A stretch of 7,103 nucleotides of DNA from an archaeon. GTDB taxonomy: Archaea; Nanobdellota; Nanobdellia; SCGC-AAA011-G17; GW2011-AR17. The stretch covers positions 1 through 7,103 of the forward strand of contig JAHFJF010000046.1 of the NCBI GenBank assembly GCA_023245975.1, in the 5' to 3' direction. Shown here in pieces: positions 1 to 5,650 of this stretch. How positions within the stretch are numbered: position 1 is the first letter of the stretch; every line of letters begins with the position of its first letter. The notes beneath the pieces are model-generated. The model saw nothing but the letters and a program-made list of their open reading frames with translations, ran no database searches and was not told the origin of the DNA. The position numbers and the translations under genes were made by a program.

Positions 1-9
1 CTACATATA

Positions 10-16
10 GAGGTGA
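10..16 (+). promoter_or_regulatory. Shine-Dalgarno site of the first membrane protein
   Basis: GAGGTGA lies three bases before the ATG at 20 and matches the anti-Shine-Dalgarno end of archaeal 16S rRNA. It fixes the start codon. Only this gene and the one at 4795 have such a site; most other starts in the window look leaderless. Confidence 0.75.
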
Positions 17-19
17 AAC

Positions 20-445
20 ATGTTCTTTGAAAATCAATTCGGAAATGGATTATTCATAGGCTTAGTTTCTACTTTAGTAATGTCAACATTTATGATAATT
101 TATAGAGTTTCAAGGAGGGCTCCTTTAAATCTGCCATTATTGTTAGGGAATTTTGTCTATCCCAAAAAGAGATTAAACGATAAGAATGCCATGAAAATAG
201 GCATAGCAGCACACCTGCTTATTGGCGCTCTTTGGGGTCCAGTATATTGGTATACAGTGCCTGTTAAGTCTGTATTTTCCGGATTATTATTTTCAACTAT
301 ACCTTGGTTCCTTATGATGGTATTGTTATTGCCCGTCTTAGGTCAGGGGTTCTTTGGAAGCAAAGTTAACAAGTACCTGCCTGAAGTTTACTTGGTATTG
401 CATGCTGTATATGGGCTGATGCTCGGCTATCTGGCTGCATTATAA
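20..445 (+). CDS. four-helix integral membrane protein, DUF6789-like
   Basis: A 141-residue membrane protein with four likely transmembrane helices at about residues 9-28, 57-79, 84-110 and 120-141, and a basic stretch after helix 1 (RVSRR). Helices 2 and 4 share a similar pattern, His-x3-Gly-x3-Gly/Pro near His65 and His-x3-Gly-x3-Gly near His128, which suggests an internal repeat. The third helix region reads IPWFLMMVLLLPVLGQGFFG. This layout recalls the uncharacterised DUF6789-type membrane family, but I recognise it from memory only and no biochemical role is known to me. The start is fixed by the Shine-Dalgarno site. Its promoter lies left of the window, so it may be the last gene of an operon. 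A T-run at 461-465 could end its transcript. Confidence 0.8.
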   Translation: MFFENQFGNGLFIGLVSTLVMSTFMIIYRVSRRAPLNLPLLLGNFVYPKKRLNDKNAMKIGIAAHLLIGALWGPVYWYTVPVKSVFSGLLFSTIPWFLMMVLLLPVLGQGFFGSKVNKYLPEVYLVLHAVYGLMLGYLAAL

Positions 446-484
446 GTAAAGGTGGCCGTGTTTTTGGATTTGTTCAGGGAAAGG

Positions 485-492
485 TTATTAAG
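485..492 (+). promoter_or_regulatory. possible TATA box for the zinc-ribbon gene and tRNA
   Basis: TTATTAAG is centred about 27 bases before the ATG at 516, the distance expected for a leaderless archaeal transcript. The match to a TATA box is only fair. No better promoter is visible before the tRNA, so this one may drive both. Confidence 0.35.
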
Positions 493-515
493 GATATTGT
501 TTCTCATTCTCGACT

Positions 516-641
516 ATGAAATGCGAGATTTGCAATGATAAAATAGAAGAAACCTTTTTCGGTAAGATAAAAGGGACTTATGTGAAAGGCAAGACAATTT
601 GCAGCAATTGCCAGAAAAAACAAGCAGCTGAGAAAGCATAA
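516..641 (+). CDS. small zinc-ribbon protein (41 residues)
   Basis: This short frame begins ATG AAA TGC GAG ATT TGC and ends with TAA at 639-641. It encodes 41 residues with two CxxC knuckles, Cys3-x2-Cys6 (MKCEIC) and Cys33-x2-Cys36 (ICSNC), separated by a Lys-rich segment containing FFGKIKGTYVKGK. Four cysteines in this spacing are typical of a zinc ribbon that folds around one zinc ion, and the net positive charge suggests nucleic-acid binding. I know of similar tiny zinc-ribbon proteins in archaea but no defined function. The paired knuckles and a fitting TATA distance argue that it is real. Its stop codon is one base before the tRNA, so the two are probably cotranscribed. Confidence 0.7.
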   Translation: MKCEICNDKIEETFFGKIKGTYVKGKTICSNCQKKQAAEKA

Positions 642-642
642 T

Positions 643-714
643 GCCTCTGTAGCGCAGCGGTAGCGCAGCTGATTCGTAATCAGCTGGTCGGGGGTTCAAA
701 TCCCTCCAGAGGCT
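643..714 (+). tRNA. tRNA-Thr (anticodon CGU, reads ACG)
   Basis: A complete cloverleaf is visible. The acceptor stem is GCCTCTG (643-649) with CAGAGGC (707-713). The D arm is GCGC/GCGC (652-655, 663-666) with a GG-containing loop. The anticodon stem GCTGA/TCAGC (668-672, 680-684) closes loop TTCGTAA with anticodon CGT at 675-677. The T arm (690-706) has loop TTCAAAT and one G-T wobble. G1-C72, C2-G71 and anticodon bases G35 and U36 are the known threonine identity elements, and the discriminator at 714 is T, as in archaeal tRNA-Thr. No CCA is encoded and no intron is present. The short five-base variable loop makes it a class I tRNA. Confidence 0.97.
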
Positions 715-726
715 TTTTACGTTTTT
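715..726 (+). terminator. T-rich termination signal after the tRNA
   Basis: Two runs of T (714-718, shared with the discriminator base, and 722-726) follow the acceptor stem directly. Archaeal RNA polymerase stops on such T-tracts without needing a hairpin. Confidence 0.6.
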
Positions 727-759
727 GCCGAAAATACAGCGGTAAATTTGACATAAGGC

Positions 760-767
760 ATATAAAT
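760..767 (+). promoter_or_regulatory. TATA box of the coiled-coil membrane protein
   Basis: ATATAAAT is centred about 26 bases before the ATG at 789. There is no Shine-Dalgarno site between, so the mRNA should begin at or next to the start codon. Confidence 0.7.
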
Positions 768-788
768 CTCTTTATTCTTTAGTATAAC

Positions 789-1127
789 ATGAAACGGGAA
801 ATCTCATTTTGGCAAGTAATGTTTTATCTCTCTATGTTAGTTTTAACTATCTGGTTAATCTTAAAGGTTACTGGGATTATCCAAACTCCATTGTGGCTTG
901 AATTGGGAGTGCCAGTTGCAAGTCTGATAATTGGCATATTTTCTCTTTATACTAATCTAATCGAAAGTATGGGCAAATTGGCAGTGAATATTGCTACACT
1001 TTCAACAAAATTTGATTATTTGAATGTAGATGTTAAAACCTTAAACACAAAAGTAGAAACCTTAAATACAAAAGTAGATAATTTAGATAAAGATGTTGAA
1101 TTCCTAAAGAGAAGGATAACTGCTTAA
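789..1127 (+). CDS. membrane-anchored coiled-coil protein
   Basis: A 112-residue protein of unknown function. Two hydrophobic helices (about residues 9-28 and 35-55) form a hairpin anchor. From about residue 75 there is a run of seven-residue units: LNVDVKT, LNTKVET, LNTKVDN, LDKDVEF and LKRRITA. Leu at the first and Val at the fifth place of most units are the core of a coiled coil that should oligomerise in the cytoplasm or outside the cell. Two of the units come from a 21-base tandem repeat in the DNA. The start is set by the TATA distance. The gene is flanked by its own promoter and a T-run, so it is probably transcribed alone. Topology is inferred, not shown. Confidence 0.8.
   Translation: MKREISFWQVMFYLSMLVLTIWLILKVTGIIQTPLWLELGVPVASLIIGIFSLYTNLIESMGKLAVNIATLSTKFDYLNVDVKTLNTKVETLNTKVDNLDKDVEFLKRRITA
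1036..1077 (+). repeat. two tandem 21-base repeats encoding coiled-coil heptads
   Basis: Copies at 1036-1056 and 1057-1077 are identical except for one base (C at 1046 against T at 1067). The length equals seven codons, so copy-number change would add or remove whole heptads without breaking the reading frame. More diverged seven-codon units lie on both sides. Confidence 0.85.
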
Positions 1128-1139
1128 ATCCTATAAGTC

Positions 1140-1145
1140 TTTTTT
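1140..1145 (+). terminator. T-run after the coiled-coil gene
   Basis: Six T residues lie 13 bases after the stop codon at 1127 and just before the next promoter. This fits a T-tract archaeal terminator. No hairpin is obvious. Confidence 0.45.
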
Positions 1146-1155
1146 AATCTAAACC

Positions 1156-1163
1156 TTTAAATA
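1156..1163 (+). promoter_or_regulatory. TATA box of the two-helix membrane protein
   Basis: TTTAAATA, preceded by AAACC, is centred about 26 bases before the ATG at 1186. This is a near-consensus archaeal promoter element for a leaderless transcript. Confidence 0.75.
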
Positions 1164-1185
1164 AATCTTTACTTTCTATTTTTCC

Positions 1186-1467
1186 ATGAGAGATATCTAT
1201 TGGGATAAATTATCCTCTTTTGAAAGGTTTATTTTTATATTCGGTTGGTTCTCTGCAATGCACTTATTATTTTGGTTATCTATGCTTATTGCCTACATAA
1301 TAAAAAAAGATAAGAAAGGCTACTCAAACTTTTTCAATCCCCATACATTGAAGGTCCCATATGTATTTGGCTGGATAAATTTGATACTAATTTTAGGTTT
1401 TATTATTATATTTATTCTCTGGTTGTCAGTACTTTTATCAGTTTTTTCTGCAATCTTAAGAATTTAA
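1186..1467 (+). CDS. small two-helix membrane protein of unknown function
   Basis: A 93-residue protein rich in aromatic and aliphatic residues. Likely membrane helices are at about residues 15-38 and 60-88. The segment between them carries KKDKKGYSNFFNPH, so this basic loop probably faces the cytoplasm, with both ends outside, if the positive-inside rule holds. I recognise no family. The strong TATA box at the right distance supports both the gene and its start. It ends three bases before the convergent helicase gene, so the two transcripts must run into each other's 3' ends. Confidence 0.7.
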   Translation: MRDIYWDKLSSFERFIFIFGWFSAMHLLFWLSMLIAYIIKKDKKGYSNFFNPHTLKVPYVFGWINLILILGFIIIFILWLSVLLSVFSAILRI

Positions 1468-1470
1468 TGA

Positions 1471-4149
1471 TTAATTTCCGGCTGCCCTTGATGCCATTTC
1501 TTTAAGAAAAGAAGTGTCTTCCTTATTGCCTTTCGCCGAGATTTTAGCCAAGACCATTTTGTGCATCCTTCTAAGGAATTCTGCCTTGTCTTCCATCTTT
1601 AAAATGTCAGAATAGCCTTGCAATACCAAATTAAATGCAAATGGGCTTGGGATTGTTGTGTCAATCTCTTTTACTTTTATCTTATCTAATTTTATTGCCT
1701 TCAATACTAGGACGGCATTGTCAACATCCATCAAATCTTCCATTACTTCCCTTCTTGCCTCTTTCAAAATAGAGAAATCCTCAGATATCCTCATTACTGC
1801 ACTCATCAGTATCATTGAGGAAACCTGCTGCCTGCCAACATTCTTATGGTGCCCCTTGTACTGCCTCAATATCATCATTGCACGGCCAGCACAATGCCTG
1901 AACCTTCTTTTCAAGATTTCACTTTTAGCTATGGCGAGATTTACTATGCCCTTGAATTCTTCTGACTTAAGCAGCTTGAATGCTGCCATAACATTCATGT
2001 CTTTCTGGAATGCGACATAAAAACCGTTATCGGTAATGCCGACTTCCACATCCTTGTGATGCACCCTTGCTATTGCATATGCTACCGCCCTTGACAGTGC
2101 ATCGTTGACCCTTCTTCCGTATAATGTATGGAAAATAACATATTTCCTGTTTTCTTCTTTATAATTTTCAATGATTAATTCTTCACTATTGGGAATGCCG
2201 ATATAGCTGTGCTGCTCCAAGAAATAATTGTAGATTGCTTCTGCTGCATTCTCATCAACATAAAGATAAGAATGTATGAAACTGATTGTCTCAGATTTTT
2301 TTTCTTTCTTCGACAGATGTTCTTTCATCAATTTCCTGAACTGCTGGATTCCGTTAGCCAAGTCAAATGACAATGGAAGCATTTCTGAGAACCAAGACGG
2401 GACATTGGGCTTCCTGCCAGATGCAGAAATGACCTGCGCAACCATGCCCCTTGAAAATTTGAATTCGTATGCATCCCCCCCTAAAACGAAAATGTCCCCA
2501 GGCTTCAACTTTTCAAGAAAACCTTCATCTAGAGTGCCAATTTTCTGGTTGCCTACTTTTACTGTAATGCCCGACTCATCAGGGATTGTCCCGATGTTTG
2601 TCATGTATATCACTCTTGATAATTTTCCTTTTCTGCCAATTTTCCCACTTTCCCTATCATACCAAATTCTTGCGTATATGTGCCGGTCTTCCAATGCATA
2701 TTCCCCAGCCAAGTAAGAAAGTATCTGGTCGTAATCTTGTATTGTTAATTCTGAATAGCAATAGCTTTGCTTGATTAATTTGTATAATTCATTTACTCCC
2801 CATTGCTGGTCAATAGCCATGCCCATGATTTGCTGTGCAAGGACGTCCAAACAATTTTTTGGAATATGTATCTTGTCTATCTTTTTTTCCATAGCATGCT
2901 TTAGCAAAACAGAACATTCAACCAAATCATCCCTATCCATAACTATCAGCCTTGCTTTTACTTTTTCATGCATCTTATGGCCAGCCCGGCCTGATCTTTG
3001 CAAAAAGCGTGCTACTGATTTAGGAGAGCCCAAGCAAATAACCAAATCAATGTAACCGATATCAATCCCTAATTCCAATGATGTGCTGCAGACTACAGCC
3101 CGTAATTTTCCTTCCCTTAATGCATTTTCTATCCGAAGCCGATGCTCTTTGGACAATGAGCCGTGATGAGCTCCGATTAAACTTGAAACTTTTGCTGGCT
3201 TGCCTTCTTCTATGTCATAATAGTTTCCTGGAAATTTTGTTTTCAAGTGATGCACTACCCTTTCAGTGCCAGATCTAGTATTAGTGAAAATTAAGGTAGT
3301 TTTATGCTGCTGTATCAATTTGTCTATTATTTCATAAGTTGCATTGCTTAGCTTTTCGTAAGAAACGTTAACCAAATCTTGAACCGGAGATATAACCTGC
3401 AAATCCAGCTGCTTTATGAATTGCACATCAATTATCCTGCAATCTCTTTTGCTTCCCACCAAAAATTTGGCAATTTCCTCCAATGGGCTGATAGTGGCGG
3501 ACAAGCCTACCCGGCACATGGCTGGAGACAAGTGCTGCAGCCTTTCCAATGATAATGTTAAGTGAACTCCACGCTTGTTATCTGCCAATGCATGAATTTC
3601 ATCAACTACAACCCACTCTACTTCTTTTAGCAAATCCTTGAATTTAATTGAAGAAAGCATTATAGCCAATGATTCAGGAGTAGTTATCAAAATATGCGGC
3701 GGATGCTTTAACATATTTGCTTTTTCTGTTTGCGTTGTGTCACCTGTCCTTACAGCAACCCTTATTCCATGATTCTTGCCAGAGATTTTTTCTATTTCTT
3801 GCAACGGCTCTAAAAGATTTTTCCCCACATCATTGTTTAATGCCTTAAGTGGAGAGATATAGATTGCATATACCTTATTTTTTAATATCCCCTTCTCGGC
3901 AGAATCGACCAATTCATTCAATATGGATAAAAAGGCAGTCAATGTCTTAGTGCTGCCAGTGGGAGCTGAAATTAGCGTATTGCTCCTTGAATGGATTTCC
4001 ATTACTCCATATTTTTGCGGCAGTGAGAATTCCTTGAACCTGGTAAAGAACCAGTCTTTTACCGACTTGTTAAGTATGTTCTTTATTGCATCTTCAGAAT
4101 CTGGCTTTTCCTTGAATGGTATCATTTTGGATTCTGATTTGCTTGGCAA
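1471..4149 (-). CDS. lhr: Lhr-type superfamily 2 ATP-dependent helicase
   Basis: An 892-residue Lhr-core helicase. Family members are ATP-driven 3'-to-5' translocases that unwind DNA and RNA:DNA hybrids and act in DNA repair. All SF2 motifs are visible in order: motif I APTGSTKT (62-69), Ia YISPLKALNND (97-107), Ib TTPES (156-160), II DEIH (183-186), III SAT (217-219), IV TLIFTNTRSG (285-294), V near CSTSLELGIDIG (354-365) and VI QRSGRAGH (384-391). The Lhr-specific C-terminal half follows, with VPSWFSEMLPLS (583-594), FHTLYGRRVNDALSRA (673-688) and RFRHCAGRAMMILRQYKG (749-766). Motif I has Thr67 where Gly is usual (GSGKT). The reported start is a TTG with a TATA box 24 bases upstream; an ATG at 4125-4123 (Met9) is an alternative that loses nothing conserved. 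Length is normal for archaeal Lhr. Confidence 0.95.
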   Translation of the reverse strand: MPSKSESKMIPFKEKPDSEDAIKNILNKSVKDWFFTRFKEFSLPQKYGVMEIHSRSNTLISAPTGSTKTLTAFLSILNELVDSAEKGILKNKVYAIYISPLKALNNDVGKNLLEPLQEIEKISGKNHGIRVAVRTGDTTQTEKANMLKHPPHILITTPESLAIMLSSIKFKDLLKEVEWVVVDEIHALADNKRGVHLTLSLERLQHLSPAMCRVGLSATISPLEEIAKFLVGSKRDCRIIDVQFIKQLDLQVISPVQDLVNVSYEKLSNATYEIIDKLIQQHKTTLIFTNTRSGTERVVHHLKTKFPGNYYDIEEGKPAKVSSLIGAHHGSLSKEHRLRIENALREGKLRAVVCSTSLELGIDIGYIDLVICLGSPKSVARFLQRSGRAGHKMHEKVKARLIVMDRDDLVECSVLLKHAMEKKIDKIHIPKNCLDVLAQQIMGMAIDQQWGVNELYKLIKQSYCYSELTIQDYDQILSYLAGEYALEDRHIYARIWYDRESGKIGRKGKLSRVIYMTNIGTIPDESGITVKVGNQKIGTLDEGFLEKLKPGDIFVLGGDAYEFKFSRGMVAQVISASGRKPNVPSWFSEMLPLSFDLANGIQQFRKLMKEHLSKKEKKSETISFIHSYLYVDENAAEAIYNYFLEQHSYIGIPNSEELIIENYKEENRKYVIFHTLYGRRVNDALSRAVAYAIARVHHKDVEVGITDNGFYVAFQKDMNVMAAFKLLKSEEFKGIVNLAIAKSEILKRRFRHCAGRAMMILRQYKGHHKNVGRQQVSSMILMSAVMRISEDFSILKEARREVMEDLMDVDNAVLVLKAIKLDKIKVKEIDTTIPSPFAFNLVLQGYSDILKMEDKAEFLRRMHKMVLAKISAKGNKEDTSFLKEMASRAAGN

Positions 4150-4154
4150 TTAGG

Positions 4155-4162
4155 ATTTAAAG
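4155..4162 (-). promoter_or_regulatory. second AT-rich promoter candidate for lhr
   Basis: Read on the - strand this is CTTTAAAT, about 33 bases before the alternative ATG at 4125. If used, it would give a short leader and favour the ATG start over TTG. The competing TATA box at 4170-4177 fits the TTG start. Confidence 0.3.
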
Positions 4163-4169
4163 CTATCGG

Positions 4170-4177
4170 ATTATAAA
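4170..4177 (-). promoter_or_regulatory. TATA box of lhr overlapping the cdd stop codon
   Basis: On the - strand this reads TTTATAAT, centred about 24 bases before the TTG start of lhr. It overlaps the TAA stop of the cytidine deaminase gene (4173-4171). lhr may therefore be transcribed both from here and by read-through from cdd, since only 21 bases separate the two genes. Confidence 0.5.
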
Positions 4178-4692
4178 TTTCTTCTGCCGAATGCATTCGG
4201 AAGAAGATATCCTATTGACGTAAGATCTACTCGCCAAATATGATTTAGGTCATTCAAGCTTACTCCTATTATGGGGGTATTCCCTTCAGAAAATTCGTAT
4301 AGCTTTTGCCTGCATGCCCCACATGGCATCGGGAATCCGTCACTATTTTTCATGGCAACAGCAATTGCAAGAATGTTTTCCGCACCATGGCTTTTCATAT
4401 TTGCGATTGCACTCTCTTCTGCATGAAGGCCACGATAATCAGCAGTTTCTACGTTTGCCCCCCAGTAAAACTTATGGCCAGAACCTAAAATGCATGCACC
4501 GACTTTGAAATGAGAATATGGCTCGCATGCATTTTTTCTTATTTCTACAGCTTTTGCCATTAGTTCCTGTTCCAATGGGAAGAATGTTCCTATTCCCCTG
4601 TCATCTAGGGTGAATGTTTCATATTTTTTCAGCCTTGTATGGAATGAAGCATTTTCTGCTCCAAGCGCCTTTAATTTTTCGTGCAAATCCAT
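4171..4692 (-). CDS. cdd: cytidine deaminase
   Basis: This enzyme converts cytidine and deoxycytidine to uridine and deoxyuridine in pyrimidine salvage, in the cytoplasm. The fold markers are clear: PYSHFKVGA (59-67), NVE (80-82), which binds the ribose, HAEE (90-93) with zinc ligand His90 and catalytic Glu92, and PCGAC (123-127) with zinc ligands Cys124 and Cys127. Two features are odd. The first zinc ligand is His, as in large dimeric E. coli-type enzymes, whereas short tetrameric enzymes normally have Cys. There are also about 44 residues before the usual start of the domain. Met45 would give a standard 129-residue protein, but the only fitting promoter supports the longer form. The promoter carries an NrdR-box-like palindrome. 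lhr follows after 21 bases. Confidence 0.93.
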   Translation of the reverse strand: MDLHEKLKALGAENASFHTRLKKYETFTLDDRGIGTFFPLEQELMAKAVEIRKNACEPYSHFKVGACILGSGHKFYWGANVETADYRGLHAEESAIANMKSHGAENILAIAVAMKNSDGFPMPCGACRQKLYEFSEGNTPIIGVSLNDLNHIWRVDLTSIGYLLPNAFGRRNL

Positions 4693-4713
4693 GTTAAAAA
4701 GCTTGTCTTATTG

Positions 4714-4729
4714 AAACTATATATAGTTT
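4714..4729 (-). promoter_or_regulatory. NrdR-box-like palindrome containing the cdd TATA box
   Basis: AAACTATATATAGTTT is a perfect 16-base palindrome centred about 29 bases before the cdd start codon. Its core TATATATA is the only good TATA element for cdd. The sequence agrees with the published bacterial NrdR-box consensus (acaCwAtATaTwGtgt) at 14 of 16 positions, including every strongly conserved one. Since nrdR is encoded 1.4 kb away, the likely reading is a repressor site where NrdR blocks TBP. NrdR boxes usually come in pairs, and I found no clear second copy nearby. Confidence 0.6.
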
Positions 4730-4751
4730 GCTGAAATTCAATTTTAGAAAA

Positions 4752-4761
4752 ATATTTAAGG
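4752..4761 (+). promoter_or_regulatory. TATA box of the gene at 4795
   Basis: ATATTTAAGG lies about 38 bases before the ATG at 4795. Transcription would begin near 4780, giving a very short leader that just includes the Shine-Dalgarno site. Confidence 0.45.
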
Positions 4762-4783
4762 ATACGAACCAATTATTTAGAGG

Positions 4784-4789
4784 GGTGAT
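4784..4789 (+). promoter_or_regulatory. Shine-Dalgarno site of the gene at 4795
   Basis: GGTGAT, within AGAGGGGTGATT, lies five bases before the ATG and matches the anti-Shine-Dalgarno end of 16S rRNA. It fixes the start and marks this as a leadered, probably well translated mRNA. Confidence 0.75.
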
Positions 4790-4794
4790 TTGTA

Positions 4795-5118
4795 ATGGCG
4801 TTAGTAAAATTCCAAGTAACATTGAAAAGTGGTGTTGACGTGGAAGATGTTAAAAAAGGACTAGAGGCATTAGCCAGTGATTTGAATTTGGAAACTTTAG
4901 ACGTAGGCAGTTTAAAGAATCGTTACCTTTTTGGCGCTACAGAACAGGCGACCTATGAAAAATTATTCAAGACAAAATTGGTTTGTGTCACTAAACAAAT
5001 TGGCAGCGTTGAATATAATGATTGGCATGGATTAGGATCAAAGGTTCCAGAAAGCTTGAAAGACAAGATTGACTCTATAAGTCTGCAAGAAAAAATGTAT
5101 CCAAATAAGATGGTTTAG
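4795..5118 (+). CDS. small soluble protein, possibly S53-propeptide-like
   Basis: A 107-residue soluble protein without signal peptide or membrane helix. I do not recognise it firmly. The stretch from about residue 45 to 97 (FGATEQATYEKLFKT, then SVEYNDWHG and KVPESLKDKIDSI) has the rhythm of the pro-kumamolisin (peptidase S53) activation domain: GT/GAT, a helix with E-K-x-F, and a VP-xSL-xxxI turn. The N-terminal half (VKFQVTLKSGVDVEDVKKGLEAL) looks like a strand and helix of a ferredoxin-like fold. No protease domain follows, so this could be a stand-alone inhibitor or chaperone-like domain, or the likeness could be chance. A strong Shine-Dalgarno site supports the start. Its last four bases overlap the convergent gene. 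Confidence 0.75.
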   Translation: MALVKFQVTLKSGVDVEDVKKGLEALASDLNLETLDVGSLKNRYLFGATEQATYEKLFKTKLVCVTKQIGSVEYNDWHGLGSKVPESLKDKIDSISLQEKMYPNKMV

Positions 5119-5468
5119 TAATAAGTTTGTGCTACAGAATTATTATTTTTTCCATATGTGCCTTTTTCAGTTTCGTTCATTGAACTTGAATAAGAAGGCT
5201 GCTGCAATGCTATATCTTGTCCTGGATTAATGTCTATTTCTGCCTTAGCACCACAAGTGCATCCTGCCATCTTTTTCTTGCCTTCATTTCCATATGTTGC
5301 GGAAGCCTTTACCTGAGAACCAGTTTCGTATTGTATTGTTATTTCAGGCTTTATGCAGTTTTCATTATGCTGCATTTCTTGGAATAGATTTGGGACTATA
5401 ACATCCTTTTGCGTTTCCTGATAAATTTCTGCTTCCACTTTATCCTCAAGGGTCATGAATTGAACCAT
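5115..5468 (-). CDS. hypothetical protein with polar, low-complexity C-terminus
   Basis: A 117-residue protein I do not recognise. The N-terminal third is acidic. The middle carries a KKK stretch and a Cys-Thr-Cys pair (Cys70, Cys72) in MAGCTCGAKAEIDI; Cys38 is the only other cysteine. The last 30 residues are rich in Asn, Ser, Gln, Thr and Tyr and are probably disordered. No signal peptide or membrane helix is present. A TATA box at 5491-5498, about 26 bases before the ATG, supports the gene and the choice of Met1 over Met5. The stop codon overlaps that of the convergent gene at 4795-5118 by four bases. Confidence 0.6.
   Translation of the reverse strand: MVQFMTLEDKVEAEIYQETQKDVIVPNLFQEMQHNENCIKPEITIQYETGSQVKASATYGNEGKKKMAGCTCGAKAEIDINPGQDIALQQPSYSSSMNETEKGTYGKNNNSVAQTYY
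5146..5151 (+). terminator. possible T-run terminator for the gene at 4795
   Basis: Six T residues lie 28 bases past the stop codon at 5118, inside the 3' end of the opposite-strand gene. Archaeal T-tract termination is plausible here but unproven. Confidence 0.35.
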
Positions 5469-5490
5469 ACTACTCTTGAGTTAATACAAG

Positions 5491-5498
5491 TTTATATA
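5491..5498 (-). promoter_or_regulatory. TATA box of the hypothetical gene ending at 5115
   Basis: On the - strand this reads TATATAAA, preceded by GGAAAG, a BRE-like element. It is centred about 26 bases before the ATG at 5468 with no Shine-Dalgarno site, so the mRNA should be leaderless. Confidence 0.7.
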
Positions 5499-5621
5499 CT
5501 TTCCTTGTGGTTTATAGGGGCTATAAGCGGTGTTATTGGCGTTTTAAGGCAGTTGCCTTTAAAGTTTAAGCGGTGGTATTTTCAGAAACTTCGTAAACCT
5601 TTCAGAACTAGTGAACATAGC
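5499..5621. other. gene-free stretch between two divergent promoters
   Basis: This stretch separates the promoter of the - strand hypothetical gene from that of the + strand toxin. A + strand frame runs through it with residues such as FIGAISGVIGVL followed by a basic patch, but it has no credible start codon. I see no RNA gene, repeat or hairpin that I can support. Confidence 0.5.
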
Positions 5622-5629
5622 TATTTAAG
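5622..5629 (+). promoter_or_regulatory. TATA box of the RelE-like toxin
   Basis: TATTTAAG is centred about 25 bases before the GTG start at 5651. The spacing fits leaderless transcription and supports GTG as the true start. Confidence 0.6.
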
Positions 5630-5650
5630 TAGTATTATTCTAAGCAGCTG

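Noticed and set aside
458..538. A 26-residue + strand frame from GTG with a GGTGG site just before it.
   Set aside because: It is short, lacks a recognisable motif, and runs into the zinc-ribbon gene at 516, which has far better support. The GGTGG could be chance.
514..699. A - strand frame covering the tRNA region.
   Set aside because: It runs antisense through tRNA-Thr and the zinc-ribbon gene; its first residues come from the tRNA sequence.
1658..3278. Several long + strand frames opposite the helicase gene.
   Set aside because: They are reverse-strand shadows of a fully conserved lhr coding sequence.
4745..4761. A possible second NrdR box one to three helical turns from the first.
   Set aside because: The best window matches the consensus at only about 7 of 16 positions, all in the AT core, so I do not claim it.
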